A stretch of 64,000 nt of DNA from the NCBI GenBank assembly GCA_913055915.1, contig CAJXKL010000010.1:1-64000 (forward strand), written 5' to 3'. The notes beneath the pieces are model-generated. The model was not told the origin of the DNA. It did not search any database and saw nothing but the letters and a program-made list of their open reading frames with translations. Of this stretch, positions 16,831 to 25,132 are shown piece after piece. How positions within the stretch are numbered: the stretch's first letter is position 1; each line of letters opens with the position of its first letter. A program made the position numbers and the translations under genes. The stretch is from an uncultured Candidatus Nemicrothrix sp. GTDB lineage: Bacteria > Actinomycetota > Acidimicrobiia > Acidimicrobiales > MedAcidi-G1.

Positions 16831-16856
16831 TCACCCGGATCGGCTAGGAATACGCC

Positions 16857-17240
16857 ATGCCGATGCGGGAGGACTGCAAGCACTTCGAGAGCCGTAGTTA
16901 TCCCAACGGCGACACAGTGCGCAAATGCGACCGCGACCTGGCTCCCGAGGCCCCCTGGAGGTGTCCCGCCGATTGTCCCTCCTTCCAGAAGCGCCGTATC
17001 GACGTGAACTGGAGCCACGGCTCGTTGGTGACACCGGCCACCCCAGATGAGCCGCAGGGTCTGGGCGATGATGACAGCATTGCTGCGCTTCTGGATGCCG
17101 CCGAGGACATAATCAACGATGCTGTGCCCGGTGTGATAGCCGACCTGGATGCCGAACGCGGAACCGCCGGAAGGATTCGGAAGCGCCTGAGGCAGGGTAG
17201 AAGAGGCAAGCGGAACCGGAAGGGCAAACGCCGCCGGTGA
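16857..17240 (+). CDS. Small Cys-containing protein of unknown function with basic tail
   Basis: A 127-residue protein I do not recognise. Four Cys near the N-terminus (C7, C24, C36, C40; DCKHF, RKCDRD, WRCPADCPSF) could bind a metal. The middle is acidic and ends with a strongly basic tail of Arg and Lys that could contact nucleic acid. It starts 26 bp after sufB on the same strand and may be co-transcribed. A role in iron-sulfur biogenesis is only suggested by position. Its last 128 bases overlap the 3' end of a minus-strand frame at 17113-17682. Confidence 0.7.
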   Translation: MPMREDCKHFESRSYPNGDTVRKCDRDLAPEAPWRCPADCPSFQKRRIDVNWSHGSLVTPATPDEPQGLGDDDSIAALLDAAEDIINDAVPGVIADLDAERGTAGRIRKRLRQGRRGKRNRKGKRRR

Positions 17241-17682
17241 CGTCTGTGCGGCCTGCGAGGCTGTAGCTGTTCCGGGTGGGTCCCGGCTCTGACTGCCGGA
17301 GGCGCCAGGGCCCCGGTGAGATCCTCACCTCGATCAGAGATGGGAGGGGTACGTGGACCATCGAGTCGTCGTCGGACCGCAGCATCATGAGATCCTGTCC
17401 GAGGCGTTCGAACGTTCCGGTCTGGGCCGTCGTTGAACCGGTCACCACAATGGTCACTTCCAGCTGGTCGCTGAGGAGTCGCTCAAGCACGCTGTGAAGG
17501 TCAGTGTCGCGGATGGGTGTTGGGCGGTCACCGACCACGTCCGTGTCGGGGCCGAGGCGGAGGAAGGCAATTGAGGTGAGGGCGAGCAGGCTCAGCCCGC
17601 CATCGTCGAGGCGCAGGCCGATGAAGTCGGCACCGATCACCTCGACGTGGCCGTTGCGGTGGGCCCCGCTGGGCAGTACCAC
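17113..17682 (-). CDS. Hypothetical protein, downstream part of a TGA-interrupted frame
   Basis: An open frame of 189 codons from GTG 17682. Its N-terminal half has the look of a small beta-barrel, with SGAHRNGHVEVIGADFIGLRLDDG, and a second similar unit STTAQTGTFERLGQDLMMLRSDDDS. The C-terminal about 60 residues are low in order and overlap the end of the + strand gene, so the true stop may be earlier if there is a sequence error. It is in the same frame as the small ORF 17698-17859, separated by one TGA and five codons; together they could be one protein of about 240 residues. Function unknown. Confidence 0.5.
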   Translation of the reverse strand: MVLPSGAHRNGHVEVIGADFIGLRLDDGGLSLLALTSIAFLRLGPDTDVVGDRPTPIRDTDLHSVLERLLSDQLEVTIVVTGSTTAQTGTFERLGQDLMMLRSDDDSMVHVPLPSLIEVRISPGPWRLRQSEPGPTRNSYSLAGRTDVTGGVCPSGSACLFYPASGASESFRRFRVRHPGRLSHRAQHR

Positions 17683-17697
17683 CCCTATGGGATCACG

Positions 17698-17859
17698 TCA
17701 TTCGGCAAGATCGGTCAACAGCCCCTGTAGGTGGCCGGTCTCCTTGGCGCCGGCCTCGGCGATGAAACGCTCCAAGGCCTCAAGTGTCGGTTCGGGGGTT
17801 TCCGGTGGGGTGGTCCCGGCCTCCGGTTCGGGTGGCGAGTCGCCCGCTTCTGCGGCCAT
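17698..17859 (-). CDS. Hypothetical 53-residue protein or N-terminus of the next gene
   Basis: From ATG 17859 the frame encodes a Pro/Glu-rich disordered segment followed by a helix ending LQGLLTDLAE, then TGA at 17698-17700. The following codons in the same frame lead straight into the beta-rich protein at 17113-17682. A helix then a beta domain looks like one protein cut by a stop. It is divergent from phoH, with 55 bp between starts. Confidence 0.4.
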   Translation of the reverse strand: MAAEAGDSPPEPEAGTTPPETPEPTLEALERFIAEAGAKETGHLQGLLTDLAE

Positions 17860-17898
17860 GTGTCGACGGTAGCCGGGACCTTCGGGCGGCGGGAGGGG

Positions 17899-17904
17899 TA
17901 GCCT
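17899..17904 (+). promoter_or_regulatory. -10 box of a near-leaderless promoter (phoH)
   Basis: TAGCCT ends 10 bases before the phoH ATG at 17915; the leader would be only a few bases. Confidence 0.4.
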
Positions 17905-17914
17905 CTGGGTACCC

Positions 17915-18889
17915 ATGCAGGAGACCACCGTCAAGTTGAGCGTTCCCGGAAACGGCCTGATGTCGGTTCTGGTGGGCGAACACGACGAGTTGTTGCGCCA
18001 GGTTGAGGAAGCCTTTCCCAACGCGGGCATACATGTCCGTGGCAACCAGATCACTATCGACGGAGAGCAGGCCGACGTTGTCCGCCGGGTGTTCGACGAG
18101 TTGGTGCTGCTTCTGGAGCGGGGCCTTCCGGTGGATTCGCTCACCCTGGAGCGTGCGATCGACATGGTTCAGGCCGATGAGCGTCCTTCAGAGGTCCTGA
18201 CCAGCGAGGTTTTCCGGACCTCGCGGGGGAAACCGGTTCGGCCCCGGTCAACTGGTCAGCAGCGCTACGTCGAGGCCGTAACCGACAACATCATCACCTT
18301 TGCGATTGGCCCGGCCGGAACGGGTAAGAGCTGGTTGGCTGTGGCGCTCGCCGTGAGGGCACTCCAGGCTGGTCAGGTCGACCGGATCGTGTTGACCCGC
18401 CCGCTGGTAGAGGCCGGTGAGCGGGTCGGGTTCCTGCCCGGCGACCTGATGGCCAAGGTCGACCCCTACTTCCGCCCCCTCTACGACGCCCTGTTCGACA
18501 TGCTCGACAGGGACACGGCCCAGCGTCTTCTCGAGCGCGGCGAGGTCGAGGTGGCGCCGCTTGCGTTCATGCGTGGGCGCACCCTCAACAACAGCTTTGT
18601 GATCCTCGACGAGGCCCAGAACACCACCCCCGAACAGATGAAGATGTTCCTGACCAGACTGGGTTTCGGATCTAGGGTGATCGTGACCGGCGATGTCAGC
18701 CAGACAGATGTACCGGGCGGGCGAAGCGGGTTGGCGGACCTCGAGCCTGTCCTGTCCGGAATCAGCGGCCTTGACTTCGTGTACCTGACCAGTCGAGACG
18801 TGGTTCGGCACAGAATCGTCCAGGACATCGTGGAGGCCTACGGGGTGGCAGGGGCCAACGGGGCACCTGAGCCTCGGGGCAACACGTGA
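17915..18889 (+). CDS. phoH: PhoH-like ATPase
   Basis: A 324-residue PhoH/PhoL-family protein with an N-terminal KH-like nucleic-acid domain (residues about 10-70) and an ATPase domain. Walker A is FAIGPAGTGKSWLA, Walker B is FVILDEAQNTTPEQM, and the VIVTGDVSQTDVP sensor follows. The family is thought to act in RNA metabolism, and the gene is almost always upstream of ybeY, as here (GTG of ybeY 3 bp after its stop). It is the first gene of the phoH-ybeY-CNNM/CBS-era operon. Complete and typical in length. Confidence 0.93.
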   Translation: MQETTVKLSVPGNGLMSVLVGEHDELLRQVEEAFPNAGIHVRGNQITIDGEQADVVRRVFDELVLLLERGLPVDSLTLERAIDMVQADERPSEVLTSEVFRTSRGKPVRPRSTGQQRYVEAVTDNIITFAIGPAGTGKSWLAVALAVRALQAGQVDRIVLTRPLVEAGERVGFLPGDLMAKVDPYFRPLYDALFDMLDRDTAQRLLERGEVEVAPLAFMRGRTLNNSFVILDEAQNTTPEQMKMFLTRLGFGSRVIVTGDVSQTDVPGGRSGLADLEPVLSGISGLDFVYLTSRDVVRHRIVQDIVEAYGVAGANGAPEPRGNT

Positions 18890-18892
18890 GCT

Positions 18893-19390
18893 GTGGATGA
18901 GCCCACGATGAGAGAGGAACCTCCTGAACCCCGTCCGCGTGTCGTGGTCGACGCGCGGACGATGACGACCCTTGACGATGTCTCCGGTGACACGTCGCGG
19001 TGGGTGGCGCTTGCAGAGCACGTTCTGGTCGAAGAGGGCCTGGGTGCCAGGCCCGTCGAGTTGACGATCCACCTGGTCGACGAGGGCTCGATAGCCGACC
19101 TGAACCGTGAGCACATGGGTGGTGAGGGGCCGACCGACGTTCTGGCGTTCCCGGTTGACGACCCTGCCGAAGGGTCCGGGGACCTGCTGGTTCTCCTCGG
19201 TGACGTGGTGATCTGTCCCGTGGTGGCGGCAAGACAGGCCCAGGGCAGCGAGGGGGGTCCCCAGGGGGAACTGTCCCTGCTTCTGGTGCACGGAATCCTG
19301 CACCTGCTTGGTCACGACCATGCCGAAGCCGGGGAGCGTGAGGTAATGCAGAGGCGGGAACGCGAACTACTGGCGGGATTCGGGCGCTGA
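18893..19390 (+). CDS. ybeY: Endoribonuclease YbeY (16S rRNA maturation)
   Basis: A 165-residue YbeY/UPF0054 metalloprotein. The zinc site is clear as HGILHLLGHDH (H-x3-H-x5-H), preceded by the family stretch NREHMGGEGPTDVLAFPVDD. YbeY acts in rRNA 3' processing and ribosome quality control. The start is GTG 18893, or ATG 18908 five codons later. Its stop overlaps the ATG of the CNNM/CBS gene by one base (TGATG). Operon order phoH-ybeY-CNNM/CBS-era is standard in actinobacteria. Confidence 0.94.
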   Translation: MDEPTMREEPPEPRPRVVVDARTMTTLDDVSGDTSRWVALAEHVLVEEGLGARPVELTIHLVDEGSIADLNREHMGGEGPTDVLAFPVDDPAEGSGDLLVLLGDVVICPVVAARQAQGSEGGPQGELSLLLVHGILHLLGHDHAEAGEREVMQRRERELLAGFGR

Positions 19391-20655
19391 TGGACGTCAC
19401 CGAGGTGGTGGGCCTCGTGCTCCTCGTTCTGGCAACCGGTTGTTCAGCGGTTCTGGTTGCAGCAGAGACGAGCCTTGTCCACATCGGCCGTGCCAGGGCA
19501 GAGGTCATCGGGGACGGAACGGGTACTGACGAGCGTGTCGAGGCGCTGCTGGCCCTTCTGGACCGACGGACAGAGGTTCTTCGCCCACTCGTGTTGGCAC
19601 TGGTCGTACTTCGGGTAGCCACAACCGCTCTTGTGGTCAGCTGGGCCTACCAGCGACCTGGTGTAGGGTGGGTGATACCCGCGGTTGCCGTGCTCGGTGT
19701 GGTTGTCTTCGTCGTTGCAGAGGCGCTCCCGCGCTCTGTTGCACTTCGCAGGACGGATTCGGTAGCCCTTCGGGCCGTTGGGGTGGTCGGCCTGCTCGCC
19801 TCGGTCGTGCCACTGCGCTGGCTTGCGACCCTGCTTGCCACGATCTCCGAACGACTGCTGCCCAGGTCTGCACGCGAGGTCGGACCGGTTGTTACCGAAG
19901 AGGAGTTGCTGGCCGTTGCCGACAGGGCCTTGGCGACACGCTCAATCGACGAGGAGGAACACGAGCTCATCGGGTCCGTTATTGCGTTCGGCGATACGCT
20001 GGTAAGGGAGGTGATGGTTCCCCGTCCGGACATCGTCGGCGTCGAGAACGGCTGCACGGTGCAGACGGCACTTGAAGAGGCCGTATCCGGCGGACACAGC
20101 CGTATCCCCGTCAGCGGAACCGGAATCGACGACATCGTCGGGATAGTTCACGTCAAGGACCTTGCAAAGGCCCATCTGGACGGCAGAAGTGGTGAACCAG
20201 CGGTGGAGATGTCGCGCCGTCCAACATTCATACCGGAGACGATGAAGGCCGACGACCTGTTGCGTCAGATGCAGTCCGAGCGGTTCCACCTGGCGGTGGT
20301 CGTGGATGAGCACGGCGGCACGGCCGGCCTCGTCACCATGGAGGACCTTCTCGAGGAGGTGGTCGGCGAGATCGTCGACGAGTTCGACCTGGAGGAACCG
20401 TTGTCCCAGCCACTCGCGGGCGGAGACCTCCGGGTCCACGGACGAATGCCGATCGACGAACTGAACGACCTGTTGGGAGAGGACCTGCCCGACGGCGACT
20501 GGGACACCGTTGGTGGCCTCATCTTCAACGCCCTCGGCCATGTGCCCGAGGCGGGAGAGGCAGTCGAGTTCTCAGGACGCCGCTTCTGCGTAGAGCAGGT
20601 TGTCGGTCGGCGGATCACGAGGATCCGCGTGGGTGCACCAGAGGTCTGCCAGTGA
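19390..20655 (+). CDS. Hemolysin C / CNNM-type transporter with CBS domains
   Basis: A 421-residue membrane protein: an N-terminal CNNM (DUF21) domain with about four hydrophobic segments (residues 1-150), the linker EHELIGSVIAFGDTLVREVMVPRPDI, two CBS domains (for example RIPVSG and GGTAGLVTMEDLLEEVVGEI), and a C-terminal CorC/HlyC FAD-like domain. Relatives are linked to Mg2+ or Co2+ efflux. It lies between ybeY and era with one- and four-base overlaps. Two further paralogs occur at 45541 and 46851. Substrate not predictable. Confidence 0.9.
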   Translation: MDVTEVVGLVLLVLATGCSAVLVAAETSLVHIGRARAEVIGDGTGTDERVEALLALLDRRTEVLRPLVLALVVLRVATTALVVSWAYQRPGVGWVIPAVAVLGVVVFVVAEALPRSVALRRTDSVALRAVGVVGLLASVVPLRWLATLLATISERLLPRSAREVGPVVTEEELLAVADRALATRSIDEEEHELIGSVIAFGDTLVREVMVPRPDIVGVENGCTVQTALEEAVSGGHSRIPVSGTGIDDIVGIVHVKDLAKAHLDGRSGEPAVEMSRRPTFIPETMKADDLLRQMQSERFHLAVVVDEHGGTAGLVTMEDLLEEVVGEIVDEFDLEEPLSQPLAGGDLRVHGRMPIDELNDLLGEDLPDGDWDTVGGLIFNALGHVPEAGEAVEFSGRRFCVEQVVGRRITRIRVGAPEVCQ

Positions 20656-21578
20656 CAGAGGAGCCAGCGGGGCTGGAGGAAGAGCCGGGTAGGGAGTCGG
20701 GTGCAGACGACCGGATGGTCGTAGAGCAGCCCGAGGGCCACCGTTCCGGTTTCGTGACCCTGGTCGGAAGGCCCAACGTCGGCAAGTCCACCCTGTTGAA
20801 CAGCATGCTCGGGACCAAGGTGACCATTGTGTCCGACAAGCCCCAGACCACCCGGACAGAGGTGCGCGGTGTCTTCACGAGGCCCGATGTGCAGGCCGTG
20901 TTCTGTGACACTCCGGGAATCCACAAGCCGAGAACCCTCCTGGGCCAGCGGCTGAACGACACCGCCCGTGCTGCGCTGGCCGATATGGATGTCGTGCTGT
21001 TCCTCGTCGAGGCCGATGGCCCCATCGGCAGGGGCGACCGCTTCATCGCCGAGAGCCTTCCGGCTGATCGGACGATTCTGGTGGTGAACAAGACTGACTC
21101 AGTCGGCCGCGATCAGGTGATCGGGCAGTTGGCCGAGGCATCCGAGTTGCACTTTGACGAGTACTTCCCGGTGTCGGCGAAGACAGGACGTGGAGTCGAC
21201 TCCCTGCTCGAGCATGTACTCGAGAGGCTTCCAGAGGGCCCGCGCTACTACCCGGAGGACGTGGTGTCAGACGTCCCTGAGGCCTTCTGGGTGGCCGAGC
21301 TGGTCAGGGAGCAACTGCTGGTCGTTGTCAGGGAGGAACTGCCGCACTCGATCGCCACCCGGGTGACTGAGTGGGACTGGCCCAGAATCCGGTGCGAGAT
21401 CCTCGTGGAGCGCGATTCGCAGAAGGGGATCGTCATCGGCAAGAAGGGGTCGGTACTCAAGGAGGTCGGAACCAGGGCGCGGGCCCAACTGCCTGACGGG
21501 GTCTTTTTGGAACTGGCCGTCAAGGTGGACAAGGACTGGCAGCGCCGCCCGAAGGCCCTGGATCGCCTGGGTTACTGA
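20652..21578 (+). CDS. era: GTPase Era
   Basis: A 308-residue Era GTPase. G motifs: G1 GRPNVGKS, G3 DTPG in CDTPGIHKP, G4 NKTDS, and G5 SAKTG. The C-terminal KH domain shows ILVERDSQKGIVIGKKG. Era binds 16S rRNA and aids 30S assembly. It starts at GTG 20652, overlapping the previous stop by four bases, and has an N-terminal extension of about 30 acidic residues before the G domain. Last gene of the phoH operon. Confidence 0.95.
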   Translation: MTEEPAGLEEEPGRESGADDRMVVEQPEGHRSGFVTLVGRPNVGKSTLLNSMLGTKVTIVSDKPQTTRTEVRGVFTRPDVQAVFCDTPGIHKPRTLLGQRLNDTARAALADMDVVLFLVEADGPIGRGDRFIAESLPADRTILVVNKTDSVGRDQVIGQLAEASELHFDEYFPVSAKTGRGVDSLLEHVLERLPEGPRYYPEDVVSDVPEAFWVAELVREQLLVVVREELPHSIATRVTEWDWPRIRCEILVERDSQKGIVIGKKGSVLKEVGTRARAQLPDGVFLELAVKVDKDWQRRPKALDRLGY

Positions 21579-21579
21579 C

Positions 21580-21600
21580 AGACCCAGGCACCCGGGGTCT
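21580..21600. terminator. Possible terminator between era and the helicase gene
   Basis: AGACCC and GGGTCT form a 6-bp stem with a 9-base loop between two convergent genes. There is no T tract, so support is modest. Confidence 0.35.
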
Positions 21601-21610
21601 CGCGGCAGGC

Positions 21611-23581
21611 TCAGGAGAACAGGCCGCTCAGGAAAGTGACGGCCTCTGCGGGGTCTGATGTACGTCGCATCGGCGGGAGGGCGGCGAGCAGGGCAACCGA
21701 GTAGCGAGCTGTCGAGAGGCGGGGGTCGAGAACCGCTGCAACCCCCTGATCGGTCTGGGAGCGGATCAGGCGGCCAACTCCCTGTGCGAGCCGGAGGGCA
21801 CCGAGGGGAAGGTCAACGGCTCCCCAGCCATCGAGGCCGGCCCTGTCACGCCATGCCCTCGTGAGGTGCTCATCGGGTCGTGGAAACGGAATTCGGTCGA
21901 TTACGACAAGGCCCAGGGACGGGCCGGGAACATCGATGCCCTGCCAGAAGCTGCGTGTGGCGAACAGGCAGGCCGCCTCATCGGCAGCGAACTCCTCGAG
22001 GAGCGTCCTGGCCGGAAGGTCTCCCTGTTCCAGTATCCGATACGGCACGAGCGGCCTGATCGCCGCAGCGGCGACCTGCAGCCGCTTCCAACTGGTGAAC
22101 AGGGCGAGGGTGCGGCCTCCGCCGGCCTGGATGAGGCGTTCCAGTTCCGCGAGCATCGCTGTCGACCAGGCGGGTTCGTCGTCGGAGGGGCTGGGGATGT
22201 GAGTGGGGCAGTAGAGCAGGGACTGGGCCTCGTAGTCGAATGGACTCTCGACGGTGCGGGTGGCCGGGTCTGGAATCGCCAGGCGTGCAGGGAGGTTGAT
22301 GGGAAGCGTCGCACTTGTCAGTACAGCCGTGCGCAGAGGCCAGAGGTCGCTCACCAGACGTGGTCCAACCTCGATTGGTGCGACACGCAGTACCATCCGG
22401 GTGCCTGAGCGTTCCACCCATGCGAGGTGGTCGTCTCCGGAAACTGTCTGTTCGACAGTGTCTGCTCGGCGGGGCTTTCGGAGCAGCTCTCTGGCGAACC
22501 GAACGTCGCCTATGAGGGCGCCTCCGGCGTTCACCAGGCGGGTCAGACGACGGCGCTCTCGTTGGGTTCCGGGGTCGTCAGCACCATGTGTGATGTCACG
22601 CACTGCCTTCCGTGCAGCAACCAGCACGCGGTCGACCCGGGTCTCTGCCAGGTCAAGGACCGGATCGAGGTCTGAGCACGCGTCGGCCACGAGGCGCCTG
22701 TCGGGATTGTCGGCAAGCCATGTCGTGAACCGTGAAGCCGCATCGTCAAGTCCGGCTGCGAGGTCAGCCTGGTCGAGGGCCGGTCTGGCGAGGCGGGCCA
22801 GCCAGCGAAAGCGTCCAGCGGTCAACTGGAATCCGAATGTTGCGGTGAAGACCTCCTCCAGTTGGTGGGCTTCGTCGAACACGACGAGCTCGTGGGGGTG
22901 GTCGGGGTGGTCGAGGAGCATGCCGTTGAGGGCCACGTCGACCGCGTAGAGGTGGTGGTTGGTGACGCAGATGTCAGCATCGCGGGCGCGTTGGCGTGCC
23001 CTGGCCGGACGGCATTCGGATACGAACGGACACTCAGATGGACCGATGCAGTCGTCGGTACCGACGCTCACCGTGGACCAGGTTCTCGGGCTGGGCTCGA
23101 ACGGAAGGTCCGCCCGGTCGCCCGACACGCTCGTGTCGGCCCAGTCCAGTATTGACTCCACCTGGGTGCCGTCTGAGCCGTCGGTGAGCCCGTCAAGGGC
23201 CTGTTGTCGCGCGGGGGAACGAATCTGGTCGAGGCGTTCGTGGCAGACGTAGTTGTCCCAACCCTTGAGAACAGCGTGGTTGAAGGTCCTGTCGAGATGC
23301 TCGACGAGCAGGGGCAGGTCGGACCTCTCCATCTGGTCCTGGAGCGCCTTCGACCAGGTGGCGATGACGGTCCTGCGACCGGAGAGAATGGCCGGAATCA
23401 GGTAGGCGAGGGTCTTTCCTGTTCCCGTGCCGGCCTGAATGAGCAGATGGCGTTCGGTGTCGATGGCTTCTGCGATCTCCAGGGCCATGGAGCTCTGGCC
23501 CCGTCGTACCTCGCCTCCGCCCGGCAGTGCCCCGGTGACCTCCTCCAGGGCTATTGAAACCTCGTCGGCCGTGCTCATCAT
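21611..23581 (-). CDS. DinG/XPD-type ATP-dependent DNA helicase
   Basis: A 656-residue SF2 helicase of the DinG/XPD group. Walker A is QAGTGTGKTLAYL, the DEAH box is VVFDEAHQLEE, and late motifs include ATRSFWQGIDVPG and QGVGRLIRSQTDQG. An iron-sulfur domain is suggested by the four Cys in NYVCHERL, CIGPSECPF and SECRPA. Such helicases unwind forked DNA, R-loops or help recovery from damage. The start is the ATG pair at 23581/23578; the open frame continues upstream but is antisense to uppS. Divergent from uppS, with 60 bp between the starts. Confidence 0.9.
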   Translation of the reverse strand: MMSTADEVSIALEEVTGALPGGGEVRRGQSSMALEIAEAIDTERHLLIQAGTGTGKTLAYLIPAILSGRRTVIATWSKALQDQMERSDLPLLVEHLDRTFNHAVLKGWDNYVCHERLDQIRSPARQQALDGLTDGSDGTQVESILDWADTSVSGDRADLPFEPSPRTWSTVSVGTDDCIGPSECPFVSECRPARARQRARDADICVTNHHLYAVDVALNGMLLDHPDHPHELVVFDEAHQLEEVFTATFGFQLTAGRFRWLARLARPALDQADLAAGLDDAASRFTTWLADNPDRRLVADACSDLDPVLDLAETRVDRVLVAARKAVRDITHGADDPGTQRERRRLTRLVNAGGALIGDVRFARELLRKPRRADTVEQTVSGDDHLAWVERSGTRMVLRVAPIEVGPRLVSDLWPLRTAVLTSATLPINLPARLAIPDPATRTVESPFDYEAQSLLYCPTHIPSPSDDEPAWSTAMLAELERLIQAGGGRTLALFTSWKRLQVAAAAIRPLVPYRILEQGDLPARTLLEEFAADEAACLFATRSFWQGIDVPGPSLGLVVIDRIPFPRPDEHLTRAWRDRAGLDGWGAVDLPLGALRLAQGVGRLIRSQTDQGVAAVLDPRLSTARYSVALLAALPPMRRTSDPAEAVTFLSGLFS

Positions 23582-23629
23582 GAGGACTCTACGGGCGGGC
23601 TGCACCACCGACCGGAGGCAAGGAGGGGG

Positions 23630-23635
23630 TAGGTT
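23630..23635 (+). promoter_or_regulatory. -10 box of a leaderless promoter (uppS)
   Basis: TAGGTT ends 6 bases before the uppS ATG at 23642. Confidence 0.45.
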
Positions 23636-23641
23636 TCGAGG

Positions 23642-24358
23642 ATGCTTCCGTCCGATCTGGATCCCCGACGGATCCCTGTGCACATCGCATGCGTCATGGA
23701 CGGCAACGGCCGTTGGGCCGAACAGAGGGGCCTGCCTCGTACCGAGGGGCACACGGCTGGTGAGCAGTCGCTCTTCGACGTGCTCGAGGGGGCCGACGAT
23801 CTGGGTGTCGGTTGGTTCACTGTGTACGCGTTCTCGACCGAGAACTGGCGACGACCGGCCGACGAGGTCCAGTTTCTGCTTCGGTTCAATGAGCAGATCC
23901 TCATCAACCGCCGAGACGAGATGCACGAGCGGAACATGCGCATCCGGTTCATCGGCAGACGTGACCGGCGGGTACCCAGGCGGCTGGTTCGCCTGATGGA
24001 CGACGCTGAGGAAATGACCCGTGACAACAGCGGGTTGACCTTCACGGTGGCGTTCAACTACGGGGGCAGGGCCGAGTTGGTCGATGCCGTGCAGCGCCTG
24101 GTTGACTCCGGTGTAAGGCGTGTCACCGAGAAGGCCATTGCCAGGAACCTCTACGACCCCGAAATGCCCGATCCGGACCTCGTTGTCCGAACCTCTGGCG
24201 AGTACCGCATCTCGAACTTCCTTCTCTGGGAGATCGCCTACAGCGAGCTCGTGTTCAGCGAGACCCTGTGGCCCGACTTCAGACGGGAACACCTCTACTC
24301 CGCGATCAAGGAGTTCCAGGACCGCGACCGTCGCTTCGGCGGTGTTGGGGAACCGTGA
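23642..24358 (+). CDS. uppS: Isoprenyl transferase (undecaprenyl diphosphate synthase)
   Basis: A 238-residue cis-prenyltransferase. The substrate-binding motif is VMDGNGRWAEQRG, with TVYAFSTENWRRP, and the C-terminal RTSGEYRISNFLLWEIAYSEL. It condenses isopentenyl diphosphate units to give the long-chain lipid carrier for peptidoglycan at the membrane. Its TGA overlaps the GTG of recO (GTGA). It is complete and of usual length. The leaderless promoter at 23630 fits the ATG at 23642. Confidence 0.93.
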   Translation: MLPSDLDPRRIPVHIACVMDGNGRWAEQRGLPRTEGHTAGEQSLFDVLEGADDLGVGWFTVYAFSTENWRRPADEVQFLLRFNEQILINRRDEMHERNMRIRFIGRRDRRVPRRLVRLMDDAEEMTRDNSGLTFTVAFNYGGRAELVDAVQRLVDSGVRRVTEKAIARNLYDPEMPDPDLVVRTSGEYRISNFLLWEIAYSELVFSETLWPDFRREHLYSAIKEFQDRDRRFGGVGEP

Positions 24359-25074
24359 CCCTCTACCGCGACAAGGGCGTGGTGATCAGAACGTGGCGCC
24401 TCGGTGAGGCCGACCGGATCGTGGTGCTGCTAACACCGGAGCACGGAAAGGTCCGTGCCGTGGCCAAGGGTGTGCGCAAGATCCGGAGCAAGTTCGGTGG
24501 TCGCCTCGAGCCGACGAGCCATGTCGACCTCCAGCTCTACGCAGGCAGGGGAGACCTCGGCATCGTCACCCAGGCGGAGACCATCGATAGGTTCGAAAAC
24601 GTCAGGGCGGACCCGGACCGCTTCAGCGAGGCGTCAGCCCTTCTCGAGGTGGTGGACGTCGTCTCCCCAGATGGCGATCCGGACCGTCAGCGCTACGAGA
24701 TGCTTCTCGGTGCGTTGAGGACCCTCGACGAGAACCCGACCCCCCTGCTGGTTCCGGCGTTCTTTCTCAAGTTGCTCGCCCGCGAGGGGCTGGTACCCCA
24801 CCTTGACTCCTGCGTCCGTTGCGGTTCATCTGGGCCGTTGGTCACCGTTGAGTTCGGTGAGGGTGGGACACTTTGTGTGGATTGTCGACGCGGCCGACCG
24901 GTGTCGGCCGCGGCCCTTGCGGTGATGAGGGCGGTCGTGGGTGGTGGCCTGGTGGATGCACTTGCCGTGGTCGACCCTGAGGTCTGCGCAGAGGTGGATG
25001 CCACGTCGACGGCGGCCGTCGAGTACCACCTGGAGCGCCGCATGAAGTCTCGACGGTCAATGGAAAGGGCCTGA
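24355..25074 (+). CDS. recO: DNA repair protein RecO
   Basis: A 239-residue RecO. The N-terminal OB fold shows LYRDKGVVIRTWRLGEADRIVVLLT and KGVRKIRSKFGGRLEP; the zinc site is CVRCG with CVDCR about 25 residues later. RecO loads RecA with RecR during recombinational repair. GTG 24355 overlaps the uppS stop by four bases, so translation is coupled. The frame is open upstream but lies inside uppS. Downstream, 58 bp separate it from the convergent RDD gene. Confidence 0.92.
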   Translation: MTLYRDKGVVIRTWRLGEADRIVVLLTPEHGKVRAVAKGVRKIRSKFGGRLEPTSHVDLQLYAGRGDLGIVTQAETIDRFENVRADPDRFSEASALLEVVDVVSPDGDPDRQRYEMLLGALRTLDENPTPLLVPAFFLKLLAREGLVPHLDSCVRCGSSGPLVTVEFGEGGTLCVDCRRGRPVSAAALAVMRAVVGGGLVDALAVVDPEVCAEVDATSTAAVEYHLERRMKSRRSMERA

Positions 25075-25132
25075 GAAAGGGCCCACAGAATGCGTCCGAG
25101 GTGCCGGCCGGACACCTGTTGGCCACCCCTCT

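Noticed and set aside
17698-17700. TGA read as a fourth selenocysteine codon
   Set aside because: The context LLTDLAE-TGA-RDPIG has no Cys or other redox feature and the hairpins after it are either too close (9 nt) or only three base pairs. A stop mutation or reinitiation is more likely.
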